From Erigeron canadensis (taxonomy: Eukaryota; Streptophyta; Magnoliopsida; Asterales; Asteraceae), in assembly GCF_010389155.1 (NCBI RefSeq), contig NC_057767.1:7671765-7735764 (forward strand): 64,000 nt of DNA, written 5' to 3'. The notes under the pieces were generated by a model. It searched no databases. It saw only the letters and a program-made list of their open reading frames with translations, and was not told the DNA's origin. Shown in pieces: positions 12,101-23,517 of the stretch. The position numbers were made by a program, and so were the translations under genes. How positions within the stretch are numbered: the stretch's first letter is position 1; each line of letters opens with the position of its first letter.

Positions 12101-15100
12101 AAAAATTAACTAAAAAAAATCAAAAACGAACGGAACCTTCTCTCCCTTCTCTCCTTAAGGTACCTTCTCATTTGATATATATATATATATATATATATTT
12201 CTTATATGGATGGCAAATTTTCTTAATTTCTGGAATATATTTTATCTTATCGATATATTCATACTGACATTTAGTCAACACAAAGATTACAGCTTATTGT
12301 GGTTCAATATGAAGCTTAAGAAATTGCGATCGCACTCTGTGAATCCTAGTTTACCCCCCTCCCGACAGAGACTATAACCTATGGGCATAAAAGGATATAA
12401 GGAACAATTTTCCAAAATTGCTGGAAGTTTAATTGAGCACTTTCATTTATTGAATTATTTTAATTGGATACAATGCCTTCTACATCCCTCTTATACACTT
12501 ACTTGCAGACAAAAATCTCAAAAGAAACTAAGAGTATTTACAATAAACGCGTTTAAAAGTCAACAGGTTGTAATTTGGGAGTGTGCCATATGCAGAAAAA
12601 GGTTAATAAACAAACAGATACAATTATGAAAGAATAACCAGAACGGGCAGGGTATTAGCTTTGAAAGCAGATATGTAACTCCTTCCCGCCAAAAGAAATA
12701 CTAAAAGCATTAGACATTCTCAATGCTAAAGACCGATTCTAAACCCATATAAATATACATAGTTTGTTTAAATAGAGTCAAAACTATCTGGTGAGCAACT
12801 ATCTGGTGAGCAACTCTATTTATAACTTTAAAAGATAGGATGTTCACTAGTGTATTGGAAAGGCCATTGGACACTCTAACACTATGTTCTTGAGATTTAT
12901 TTGAGAAGGAAAGGAAAAGAAACTAAAAGATATTGTAACTTTTTGTGTTCTTGAGTTTTTTTTAAGGAATGAAGTGAAATGATATGAAAGGAAATGGATG
13001 AAAGATTTTAGTTTTTTTAGTATAAAATCAATCATCTCACTTTTGGGGTGATTTGGAAGGAAAGAAAGAAGGCCCCTTCTTTTCTAATCACCTATCTCCT
13101 CTTCTTTTCTTTCTTCTAAATAAGAACTCAAGAACACAGTGTAAGTGCCATCAAACTATGAGATAGAGATGGCAACCTTCACATAGCCTTCATCAAAATT
13201 ATTACCGGATGTCAACCAAGGAGGCAACAACCCCTCCCATTGTTCTATGTGATCCCAATGTGATAATATAAAATTTTCAAGGGTTTAAGTGGAACTATTT
13301 TGTACAGATACTTCAAATATAACAATCGAAGTGGACGTGGACTTTGGAGATAAGGGTCACGGGATGCAAAAGCTCAGTTGTCAATGTGGACTTAGGACAT
13401 AAGGGTCACGGGTTCAAATCCGTTCCCACACGTTGGTCCATGGCGCTGAGAGCCTGAGACATCGTGCTGATGCCCGGAACCAAGTCTTGGTGGGGGCTTC
13501 TCGTTGGTGCCCAAAAGGCACACGAGATTAAGATGTCCCCGCCAATCTACACTTTTGGAGAAAAAATAAGTCTTTTCTGGAGAGCAAATTGAAAAAGACG
13601 TAATGTAAACAGTTGACCCTGTAACCCTATTGATGATACTAAACTCCATACATACATACATTTATTTGCATTAACAACCGCCTGAAAATGATAGTTAAGA
13701 AACAGTAACTTACTTTAAAATTTTTCCAAATTTGAGGGACCCTGGCAAAGAAAAATATTGCATGCTGGGATGCCTGAAACAAACAAAATCTTCAATAGAG
13801 TTTAGCAAATATCACTTATATAGTAAAAAGAATACCGAAAAGGAAAATAAAAATTCACTTGCATATAGGGCTTCAAAAAGAAAGGGGTCAACTTTGCCAG
13901 CTAAGATTGTTGGTGCTAGACCACAATATCTGTAATTATCTCATTCAGGAAATCAGTTTTATATACTTATAGAAGTTGGCCGTGAAACCACTTAATATAA
14001 GTAGAGCTATTTAGTATTTACAAGAAATGGACTAGAAACAAAACAATATAACCCCAAACCAAGTAGGATACAGCAATGCACGGATCCATGTTGAGTTACC
14101 CACAGGCTGAGAGAAATAATAGATAGTTGCCACCAATATTATAGCTGCAATGGCAAAAAAAATATATATATATATAAAAACTTTCAATTATGATATAAAC
14201 ACTTTAACGCAATTAGGTTCTTCTAAAATCAGAAATTTCAAAATGAAGTAGTATTTTGATGCTTCTTTTTTACCTTGGATCAGTAGAAAGGCCAACTCTC
14301 CATAAGCTGAAAATGGAAGTCCATTGTGAAGACAATAGGCCAAAGCAATCGTATAACCAATTACTTCCATCTCAAAGGCCACAACGCTAAGACCTCTCAC
14401 ACTTTTATGTTGAATGATTTTCATTATCTGCAAAAGAAGCATAAATCAAGTAACGTTATGGAATCTGCAGCCTCATCTAAGCGATAAACTTTGAAGGCTT
14501 TGCGTTTGGATCACAGACCACTATAGGTATGGGTTTTTTTTAGGGTGAAGTTTAATAAAACTCAACCCTTTTTGTGTGTTTGGAAATCCTTGATTCAGAG
14601 AATCTCTGAAACCCTCTCCCTTAAACAAACAAACACCAACCATCTCTTTCATTTCCACCCTTCCATTCCAATACCCTCAAACCAAACACACCCGCAATAG
14701 CATGTAATCAGAAATTACAACAATTTGATTTATTAAACTTAAAGTGATTAAGAATGTACTAACAATTATTACAACCTACATATTAAGAGCTCTAGCCGAA
14801 AGTCACAAAATTGGAAGCTTGAGAATATTTGATTTATTGCACAATTCCACATATGAACTTATTACATATACATTGATAAGTACTTGCAGGATGTGCTATG
14901 CAACAGATTTCTAACTTTCCTATTAACCCCACTAAGGGGTATATTAAACAACTGAATGATAACGATAATCATTACAAAGTAGTGAATGATAACGATAATC
15001 ATTAAATATGGTTATGGCGTATATTAAACTACTGAATGAATCATTACAAAGTAGTGAAATGAGGAGCATTCCTCAATAGTTTAGTGGCAATGAAAATTCA

Positions 15101-16578
15101 TTAACTCTCTCCTTCTTCCTCATAGGTTGTAATAATTCCAGCACTTTAGCTCCGTCTTTTTTTTTTCCCGGTCATCAAAATTCATACAAAGTTTATTACA
15201 TATCTTTTCTAACTTTCGGTCCTCCATCGTCATTCCAAATATCCAACCCTTTCTATTTAGTCTCTTATTTTATCAATGATTAAAAGAAAAGGCAGCTAGG
15301 CAAGCACTTATCTTTCTTTCACTCCAATGCTCAATTATGCATACAGCTATAAAATAAGAAACATCAGATACCCGCTCGGTTTCTTGTGAAATACGCGTAT
15401 CAGAAGTGATCATGTGATACACAAATCTTCCACACGTTTTGTTCGTGTGTTTAATTTTAAATTTTCTTTTCAGTGTGACTCAACGTAAACAAAAAAGAAA
15501 CTCGATCTGATATTGACATTGCCGTTACATTGATAACAAGACCTAACATCCACTCCGTCGTTCTTATATTTTCAAGCATTGGCATCAACCGTGTCCATTT
15601 TTTATTCTATATTTGCTACGTTAATCCTAAATATCGGTTATAACTTATATAACTATTACAAATTAAAAATAACCATCTCCAAGGCGTCCTAGTGGTAAGG
15701 CATCCTAGAATTCTTAAAAGATACTCGGGTTCAAACCGGTAAACATCTTGGAACCGTAAACGACTGTCTGAATACTCTCGTAAATCATAGCTAAAGGCAC
15801 AACCTTCCCCAGGTAAAGTAACCCGATTTACAAGTTATAACATATCACATATATATATACAATTACAGTTACAAATAATTTGGTACTATAAGATTTGACA
15901 ATTTATATATCTATACTATATTATAAAGCAGATTCCTTCCGGATTTTCAACATTAAATTGAAATTTTCAATATTGATTTTAAGTACATCCCCAAAATACC
16001 CCTCTCATCTATTCTATATTTATCTAAAATAACCATAATACCCTTTCTCTCTCCTCAAATCTCAACCAATCATCTTTTTTCTCTCTCCTCCATAAATCAT
16101 TTATTCCTCCAATTTATTCAAAATCTTATATCTCAAAAATCATACGTCGATAAATTATAAAAATTGTATGGGTGTTCTTAAAATTTCATGCTCTTTCACT
16201 AGAGATGTCATTCAATATACTTTCGACGAATTTTTAAATCCGAGGGCGGAGGGCGGAGGCCGTAGGCATTTGACTATCACATTCTCTGGACCTAGCTATC
16301 ACCCCACCACTGTAACGTGCGGGTACTTCCTCTCGTATATATATAAAGCCTAAATGGGCACTAATAATTTAATTTAATATAATGAAATAATTAATATAAT
16401 TATGAAGAAGAAGTAAGCTGACCTGAGGGAGTTTAACGGTGGTAGAAGCAGCGACGATGGCGTAACCTAAAAGTTTAGAAATTAAGGGAAGTAAACAGTC
16501 TTTTTCAGGGAATTTTCCGTTACTTAACGATCCAAATACACAGCTGAAATCCATTCCCATGATTTCCATTTTCACCAT
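9181..16578 (-). CDS. MPDU1/SL15-type PQ-loop membrane protein
   Basis: This is a homologue of mannose-P-dolichol utilisation defect 1, an ER membrane protein needed to use dolichol-linked sugars in glycosylation (function known from animals, inferred here). Eight exons on the minus strand: 16578-16423, 14427-14274, 14144-14072, 13929-13863, 13773-13714, 9947-9887, 9800-9759 and 9293-9181, giving 241 residues, the usual plant length. PQ-loop prolines appear in VKLPQ (residues 48-52) and RVPQIWKN (161-168). Exon 2 carries [17 protein letters not shown]; the C terminus is lysine-rich ([10 protein letters not shown]), compatible with ER retention. Intron 4 uses a GC donor (GCAAGT); intron 5 is about 3.8 kb and intron 1 holds a Helitron. 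Start chosen at 16578; an in-frame ATG at 16569 matches the family start equally well. Confidence 0.93.
10980..11480. mobile_element. TA-bounded repeat element with CCACCACCATGATC minisatellite
   Basis: The stretch lies between (TA)n tracts near 10999 and 11467, inside intron 5 of the MPDU1-like gene. It contains paired AAAAAGTAC motifs at both ends and a CCACCACCATGATC-rich block (11120-11170). The reverse of that block occurs at 47830-47885 in another TA-bounded segment, so the two appear related. The transposon class is unclear. Confidence 0.45.
11484..12200. mobile_element. TA-bounded element with internal tandem repeats
   Basis: Also within intron 5. It contains three copies of a block centred on AGTATTTAATTAAAGAGAGA (near 11889, 11989 and 12059) and a set of GGCTTCGCC motifs at 11670-11850. 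Its right end (CTCCTTAAGGTACCTTCTCA then TA repeats) matches the ends of the foldback element at 19657-20705. The left end was not matched. Confidence 0.5.
12883..13145. mobile_element. MITE with CACTATGTTCTTGAG inverted ends
   Basis: The left end CTAACACTATGTTCTTGAG pairs with the reverse complement of the right end (CTCAAGAACACAGTGTAAG). Similar ends bound the larger element at 40011-40763. A target duplication could not be fixed with confidence. It lies within intron 5 of the MPDU1-like gene. Confidence 0.55.
13335..13565 (+). mobile_element. tRNA-derived SINE-like element
   Basis: A B-box (CACGGGTTCAAATCCG, near 13407-13422) is followed by a tRNA-unrelated body rich in short C/G words. 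GTGGAC...AAGGGTCACGGG is imperfectly duplicated just upstream (13331-13364). It lies in intron 5 of the MPDU1-like gene. Confidence 0.5.
14925..15062. repeat. Short tandem repeat array
   Basis: GAATGATAACGATAATCATT and TTACAAAGTAGTGAATGA occur two or three times in alternation within intron 1 of the MPDU1-like gene. Confidence 0.6.
15675..15840 (+). mobile_element. tRNA-derived SINE
   Basis: A-box-like AAGGCGTCCTAGTGGTAAGG is followed about 40 bases later by B-box TCGGGTTCAAACCGG, then a tRNA-unrelated body. It lies in intron 1 of the MPDU1-like gene, opposite to the host gene's orientation. Confidence 0.6.
15910..16335 (+). mobile_element. Non-autonomous Helitron, family H1
   Basis: Starts TCTATACTATATTATAAAGC after host A and ends CCTCTCG before host T (16336), with a decayed hairpin around GTAACGTGCGGG. 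The body matches the minus-strand copy at 6030-6508. It sits in intron 1 of the MPDU1-like gene, 87 bases from the exon 1 donor. Confidence 0.75.
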
Positions 16579-16651
16579 TTTTTTTATTTTTTTCTTTTTT
16601 GGAATTCGCTCCCCACGGTGGGATTTTAATTCCGGTGTGGTTAGTCAGATT

Positions 16652-16659
16652 TATTTATA
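16652..16659 (-). promoter_or_regulatory. Probable TATA box of the MPDU1-like gene
   Basis: TATAAATA on the minus strand about 75 bases upstream of the ATG at 16578. Confidence 0.55.
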
Positions 16660-16928
16660 CATATTTTTTTGATTTTTTTTTTTTCAATTGTGAAAATCGA
16701 ATGGGTTTCGTTGGGTTGGGTGACTTGGGTCCGTTTAATCCGGTTATTATATATATTTAGAAATTTATGGGCCTAATTTAATTTTGGGTCTCTTTTTACT
16801 TAACATGTAAATAAATACGGTACATGTATTATCCATATTATCGACTCGTTACTCATTCGACTCGAACACTTGAATTTATGTCTCGAGTTATATGAGTCAT
16901 GATATATATTATATATTATATATATATA

Positions 16929-18147
16929 TTAGGTACTTAACCCGCGCGATGCGCAAATTTTTATAAGTTTACATAATTATTTATAAGGTATTGTTAATAA
17001 CAACTCTTATTATTAATCAACCTCTTAATTCGCTTTCATTGTATTAAATCTCGGTTTCCATTGTAGAAACTTATTTGCATATATCATTTCACATTGTACT
17101 CCATCATGTTTGTTGAGAAATATTTGGCAAATTTGAAATATATTTAAGATAATATTTGACTGATCAAAGAAAGTATATTTAAATTTTAAATTTTTGATAG
17201 ATAAAAATTAAATAATTATTGTTGCTTTGGATTTAAAGTGAGGTTTGGAAAGACTTAATAGGTTAGTTATTATAAATATGAATATAGATATTATTTAAAT
17301 GTAGATTTAGATTTAGATATATAATCTATCAATTGACATATTTATTTGTGAGTGATATATAATTAGTTTATTTGTGAATCATTAAATGATACACAGAGAT
17401 TTAAGAAAAAAGAAATATATTTGACGACTTCTCATTTGATTACATTTTGTAATACTTATTAATTTTCTAATCCTATTAAGATTCCTTTTTATCTATGTTA
17501 ATTTTCAAATATATCTATCCATCTTTCCGATTAATGTTTATATATATAGGTCTTTTACATGCGATTATTAATTATTATTGTTCAACGGAAAATTAATTCT
17601 TTAGAAATTTTTATTACCCGATAGGTGAAACTTTTCTTCCATAGAAACACAAATGATGCCTTGCTTTGATACATTCCAAAGTTGATCATATCCTCAATTG
17701 CCAAGACTTAAACATCTTATGTATTGCATGATAATTCTAAACTAAAGAGAACATAAAATTAGATGATGATCGAAAGCAATGAGAACATTATGTCTTGACA
17801 CCCTTACTATATTCTTCCTCAAAAATAATCTATTTGTATCTATGTAAATCCATATAAAATCTACAAAATGAATCACCAAAATAAAAAAAAATAAAAAGAA
17901 AATAACAATAAATAAATCTTGATATTGTTTCCATGTATCAAGTTACCAAAAAAATAAAAAGGAAAATAACAATAAATTAATTTTGTATACGTTTTTATTT
18001 TTATTGGATTTATATATATATAATTGTAAAAAAAATATCAAAATTACACATAGGATAAATCTTATGTGTCAATTTTTAAAGAGAGCTTTAAATTAAAAAG
18101 GATGGCTTATAATGCTTGGATAACTACTCTTTTATTAGAGTAATAGA
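16929..18147 (-). mobile_element. Non-autonomous Helitron, family H2 (first of three)
   Basis: On the minus strand the 5' end is TCTATTACTCTAATAAAAG after host A (18148). The 3' end has hairpin GCGCATCGCGCGGG and CTAA before host T (16928). A subterminal hairpin (CATAGGATAAATCTTATG) near the 5' end is shared by the other H2 copies. No Rep/helicase coding sequence. Confidence 0.78.
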
Positions 18148-18161
18148 TATATATATATATA

Positions 18162-19090
18162 TTAGGATTTTTTTTACCCGCACGATGTGCGGCTGCTTTA
18201 ACAAAAAATGTGCTCAATAAAGTGAGATTTGAGTTAAACTTGCTTAAAAAAGCATTTAATGAAACACTTAATATGTGAACAAATGAGTTAATGAAATGAA
18301 TCAATAATGATCGTAAAAAAAAACATATGGACAAACAATCTATTTAGTTTCACTTAATTAAATTAACTATAACGTATTCATTATCCAATCATTAAACTAA
18401 TTGTTATATACACTTGTTTTGAACTAACTCTTCGTCTACCATCATAATATTTTTCTCATCATCACAATGAAAAATTGTATTGTTAAAAAACAAAAGAAAA
18501 AACAGATTATATTAACCATTATCATAAAATTCAAAAAAAGATAAAAGAATTAAACCAAAAATTGTACATAATTTTCATGGTGATATGAACGAAAGAATTA
18601 ACATAACTCTTTCAGAAAGTTATGATATTATACAAAACTCTTAACTCATATAAGATGAATATAATTTAGTGGTGATAAAAAAGCTTATAAACTTTATTTA
18701 TTGCCACTAATGATTAATGCGATGAGAGTTCCAACTAACCAACGGCCTGAGCAAACTTTTATATAATTACCATAAAAAAAACGAAAGGAACCTCATATAA
18801 ATGTTGAATAAAAAAGATAATGAAATATCATTAGGTATAGACGTGATTTTTTAAACTAAAGAGAAGTTATCATTTTATCTAATGAGAAGATCTTAGATTC
18901 TTACAATGTATATATTTATTTATTTTAACATATATAGGTTCATTTGTTTTCTAAATATATAGTTTATTTAAAGAAAAATATGGAGTTGACACATAGGATA
19001 AAATCTTATGTGGCAATTTTTCAAATTAGTTTTAGATTGTAAGAGGGCTTTAAAATGTTTGGTTAACTATTGTTTTATAAGAGTTATAGA
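18162..19090 (-). mobile_element. Non-autonomous Helitron, family H2 (second of three)
   Basis: On the minus strand the 5' end is TCTATAACTCTTATAAAAC after host A (19091). The 3' end has hairpin CCGCACATCGTGCGG and CTAA before host T (18161). It has the same orientation as its neighbours and is separated from the first copy only by about 14 bases of TA repeat. Confidence 0.78.
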
Positions 19091-19096
19091 TATATA

Positions 19097-19655
19097 CAAG
19101 GATTTTTACCCCGCACGATGCGCGGCTCTTGAATTATATTTTCAAAACTTTTAGTATTGAATCAATAAAATCTCTAATAAGCAACGCTTAGATAAAAAAT
19201 TATATAAAATAATTGAAAATATTTAAAAATCAAATATTCAAAATTTTCTTAATAGTCAAATCCACTGCATAAATGAGTGGGACAAACAAAATATTAGAAT
19301 ACATACAAACAATTAGCAACAACAATTTTGTGAAATAAACTTGTTATATTGATTTAGTATAAAACACATATTGATATAGACGCTTCTATATGTTAGTAAT
19401 TAACAAACTTATATATTGGAAAAAAGGTGCTAGCAATTATTTATTTGGAAACAAATTAAAAATTGATTATTTTATTCATAATATGTTGTGATTTTATTTT
19501 ATTGATATTGTAACAAAAAAGGAATGTAGTGTGGGAAAAATTCATAAAAATGACACATAGGAAATATCTTATGTGGCAAAATCTAGAGATAGCTTTAAGT
19601 TGAGTTGGATGACTTTAAAAAGCTAGGATAACTATTGTTTTATTAGATATATAGA
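19097..19655 (-). mobile_element. Non-autonomous Helitron, family H2 (third of three)
   Basis: On the minus strand the 5' end is TCTATATATCTAATAAAAC after host A (19656). The 3' end has hairpin CCGCGCATCGTGCGG, then a non-canonical CTTG before host T (19096). Six bases separate it from the second copy. Confidence 0.72.
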
Positions 19656-19656
19656 T

Positions 19657-20705
19657 ATAGGAGAGATATCAAATGAGAAGGTGTCTTAAGGAGAGAAGGG
19701 AGAAAAGGTCTTACAAACCAAACAGAACGTGACATGTGACTTTAAAAAAAAAACGCGGTCGCATTTTTGTAAATAAATCAAACTTTTGTCAAGCTTGGTC
19801 AGTCTGGGTTCTGATCAGCTTGGGTCTGGGTCAGCTTGGTCAGTTGGTTGGATTAGTCAACCTGAGTTATGGGTCAACTTGGTTGGTCAGCCTGGGTTTC
19901 GGGTTAGCTTGGGATCTACATTTGTGTAGATTATGTGTAGATTGTGTCAACCTTACCCAACCCAAGCTAGCCAAGCTGACCCAACCTGACCCAGACCCCA
20001 AGCTGATCCAACCTAACCCCAAACTGACCCAACGCAACCCCAAGCTGACCCAAAACCCATAATCTACATTTGTGTAGATTAATCTACATTTGTGCAGCAG
20101 ATTGTGTCAAGCTGACCCAACCTGACCCAGACCCCAAGCTGACCCAACCCAACCCCAACCTGACCCAACCTAACCCTAAGCTGACCCAAAACCCATAATC
20201 TACATTTGTGTGTAGATTATGTGTCGATTGGGTCAAGCTGACCGAACCCAAGCTAACCAAGCTGACCCAAAACCCATAATCTACATTTTGTAGATTGTGT
20301 CAAGCTGACCCAACCCAAGCTAACCAAGCTGACCCAACCTGACCCAGACCCCAAGCTGACCTTACCTGACCCCAAGTTGACCCAACCCCAAGCTAACCCA
20401 ACCTAACCCCAATCTGACCCAGACCCCAAGCCGACCAAACTGATCACGCTGACCAACCAAGCTGATCAGAACCCAAGTTGACCCAGAACCCATGCTGACC
20501 AACCAAGCTAACCCAGAACCCAAGCTGACCAAGCTGATCCAACCAAGCTGACCTACCAAGCTAATCAAAACCCAAACTGACCCAGACCCAAGCTGATCAG
20601 ACCAGAATGCCACCGCGCATTTTTTTTCATTTTGAACGTGTCGCGTTCTGATTGGCCTATAAGAGCTTCTCTCCTTAAGACACCTAATTCGAAGATCTCT
20701 ACCCT
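19657..20705. mobile_element. Foldback element built from a GCTGACC minisatellite
   Basis: Both ends carry GTGTCTTAAGGAGAGAAG in inverted orientation, followed inward by matching CAGAACGTGACA / CAGAACGCGACA and A-rich plus CGCGGT blocks. The interior is a roughly 15-base minisatellite. It reads as G-rich TCAGCTTGGTC-type units on the left arm (about 19793-19915) and as C-rich AAGCTGACCCAACCC units on the right arm (about 20110-20605), so the arms can pair. AATCTACATTTGTGTAGATT palindromes and variants interrupt the array about five times. Long open frames here are repeat translations, not genes. Confidence 0.7.
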
Positions 20706-20708
20706 ATA

Positions 20709-21146
20709 TATATATATATATATTATATATAATATAGTATAATATATTATTATAATCATTTATAGATGATATATATGGTAATTGACTCAGAAGAGAACAT
20801 TGATGAAGTTTGATCTCTACAGAGAAAAATGACCTTAATAGAGGGTTGTGCAGAACTAAGATTTTCATATCTACTTTCTCAGCGTTTTTATAGAGTGATT
20901 GATAGCCACTTATTGTAGTTGGTGAGCAAACCTATAATTAAACTTTAATGGCAAACATGATACCCCATCCCTAATGCCACACTAATATGCGTATGAAGAA
21001 AAGTGTGTGCACCGGGGAATACAAATTACCACAAAATACAATCCACAAAACAACTTGACTTTATCGTAGCCTGCTAACAAATTACCATTAATAATTAAAT
21101 CCCATAAGCAATAGATGTGGACTTCCAACCACCCTTACCCCACTTG
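20709..21146. other. Intergenic, nothing recognised
   Basis: Starts in TA repeats. No coding, RNA or element ends could be supported. Confidence 0.4.
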
Positions 21147-21939
21147 GGCCTCTCCTTATAAGGACTGGAGTTTTGGAAAATCCTGACTGCCACGTCAGCA
21201 GGACTCTCTCCAGGACTCCCTCCAGGACTCTCCCTGCTTATAAGACAGCTTCTTCAGGACTTCTTCGCCACATCATCATTTCTTTTATATTTATTTAATT
21301 AACAAAACACCATTCAAATAAATACTTTTATTATTAAATAAAATATTACAACACTTATTAAACTAACATTACAACACTTATAAAAAAGTTACGATCCTAA
21401 TAATTAAAAATATAAGTTACGAAAGTAGACATAATAAAAAAAAAATCAACGTTGACGGTAATTTTCAGGAAGGTGCCAAACATGATCTCGTGATAAAACC
21501 CTCCTGGTTCGAGGTACCCGTGAACTTGACTCGACATCGTCTGCTTCGTCTTCGTTACAAACATCAAAAATGGCGCTTGTGATCTTTGGATTAAATAGGG
21601 TGTTCATTTGCGTAACGGTTGAGTTTAGAAATTTGAAATCGTCACTTGATGATGAATTAGACATGATTTTGATGGTGTTTGATGAATGAAATGGTATGTG
21701 ATAGAATGTTTGTGTGTTAGAAATGAGAATAAGGTGGAGTGTTTAAATAGAAAAAAAAAAGAGTAGTCGTTAGAAAAGAAAAAAAAAAGTTTCCGTTGGT
21801 TTGGGTCCCACCTCGTGCGTCTTCAAGAGTCCACCGGAGGACTGGTTCGCGGGACGCTTGGCTTCGGACGCTCCCTGCCAATAGCGTCGGTCATCCTCCA
21901 AGTCCAGGACTCCCCTGAACGCTTGTATAAGCAGGGGCC
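21147..21939 (-). mobile_element. Deleted PIF/Harbinger-like element
   Basis: Left end GGCCTCTCCTTATAAGGACT pairs with the reverse complement of the right end (GGCCCCTGCTTATACAAGC). Flanks are TTG and TTA, consistent with a decayed 3-base TTA duplication. Inside, minus-strand 21664-21446 encodes 72 residues beginning MSNSSSSDDF and reaching RVPRTRRVLSRDH. From memory this resembles the N terminus of plant HARBI1-like transposases. The catalytic region is absent, so this is an internal deletion derivative. Confidence 0.6.
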
Positions 21940-22211
21940 TTATCAACCTCCAATCAAAATAATAGGACGGTCGTTTACTACGCAAAGATGAAGTATTTGA
22001 TTGAATGTCAGAGCCAAATTAATTATACTACTTTGACTTCCTTACATACATTACCTTGATATTCATTCCCTTCATAATAAGCTCTAAATTCGATGATGAT
22101 ATTCATATCAAATATTACTTGTTAGCGATCCCATTTTTTCAATTCCATTTAGAGTTAGAAAAAATCATTACAAATAGAATCCACGAGGTTTAGTTAAATA
22201 CATCTAAATAA

Positions 22212-22349
22212 ATGGCATCCTCGTCCTCTAACTCTGCACCAGCCTCTTCTTCCCTATCATGGAGATACGATGTATTTATAAGTTTTAGAGGAGAAGATGT
22301 TAGGTCCAGATTTACTGGACTCACTCCAGACGTAACTACTAGAGCCATC
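22212..22349 (+). pseudogene. TIR-domain fragment of a TNL disease-resistance gene
   Basis: After a low-complexity serine/alanine start, the frame reads WRYDVFISFRGEDVRSRFTG. This is the diagnostic opening of the plant TIR domain (YDVFISFRGED), which in NLR immune receptors acts as an NADase and signalling domain. After about residue 36 the match stops: the sequence passes into Copia LTR-like DNA and reaches a stop at about 22350. No NB-ARC or LRR follows before the RER1 gene. It is therefore a 5' stub, cut off by the retroelement or by a rearrangement. Confidence 0.8.
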
Positions 22350-23517
22350 TGAAGATTTGTACAAAAATTATGTGAAGACCAGTGAACCATTTACTTGTAC
22401 AGAAATCTGGATTCCACCAGATTGGTTTACTGGACTTCACTCCAATCAAGATCTTTCCACTGAAGAACATTCTCACTGAAGTCTGAAGAAAGAAGTCCGA
22501 TAAATAGCGGAGCTCACTGAAAGACTTACCAGATCTCCTGACTAGAGTCCTTGTCAGTGTTCTAGACCTTACAAGTCTGAACACTGATTACGAGGAATTG
22601 ACTTTATGCCTTTACATGCCTTTAACCGGACAATCCATTAGTCCTTTGTTAAAAGCCTTACTCGCATGTAAAGGTGGTTGGTTAATTAGAAGACAAGTCA
22701 CTGTCATGTGACTTTATTCTTGTACTTTAATCAATGTTTTTAAGGAATTAATGTAATTTCCTTAAATGCATGTAACCATATTTGTACGGCAAAAAGAATA
22801 TTATATTTATTCTTTTTGCCTATAAATAACAAGTCACTTCCTCGTCCAAAATACATACTTTTGCAATTTGGTGCCTTTGCTCAAATACTCTCGATCTAAA
22901 CAGTTATACTTCACAACTTTAAGTATTTCGATCAAAGAGTTTATTTAGCAAAGATTAGATCACTTGTAATTCATAGGTTGTTTAGATACTTAATTTGTAA
23001 TATCTTGTTCCGCAACAACCTTGTATTTTATTTAACATCAATAAATAAAATACACTTGAAAATTACATTGTGTCTCACCATTTACTTATTTGCTTATCTT
23101 TATATTGCTTAAGTAAGTATTACGTTATATATATTCTTGCATTTATATTAATCATAATACTAGTCCAATCTAGTGCTTACTTGACTTTTAATACTAGTCA
23201 TCTCTAGTGATTACTTGACTTGTTATTCTACACTTGTGGGTTAAACCATCGAGTAAGGGACTTTACATTTGGTATCAGAGCAGAAGGCTAACATACTTGC
23301 CTAGATCTGCATTCTCTCGATGGCCAACCCAGCGAATACACAAGGAAACCCTTTAAATGTTGGACCTCCACCCATAAATGAATTTGAACAAACCAATGAC
23401 CATACTAACAATAATCCACCACCACCTCCCATTCCTGCTTCTCCACACGTGCATGTGCACTACTCGAATACTCCTGTTCCCAAATTCAGTGGGAATGTTC
23501 GACAGCGGGAGGTCTAA
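22350..23517 (+). mobile_element. Truncated Copia-type LTR retrotransposon
   Basis: The LTR ends ...TTTACA at 23267, two bases before the primer-binding site. A TATAAATA box at about 22822 fits the LTR promoter. The left LTR boundary is uncertain, between about 22306 and 22360. After the primer site an open frame at 23320 starts MANPANTQGNPLNV and contains VPKFSGN, a gag-like beginning, but it ends at 23517 where SINE-like sequence starts. No pol, integrase or second LTR was found. Confidence 0.7.
23270..23281 (+). promoter_or_regulatory. Primer-binding site for initiator Met-tRNA
   Basis: TGGTATCAGAGC is the standard complement of the plant initiator methionine tRNA 3' end and lies directly downstream of the LTR end. 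Confidence 0.85.

Noticed and set aside
19736..20613. Long leucine/glycine or proline/threonine repeat open frames
   Set aside because: They are translations of the GCTGACC minisatellite on both strands.
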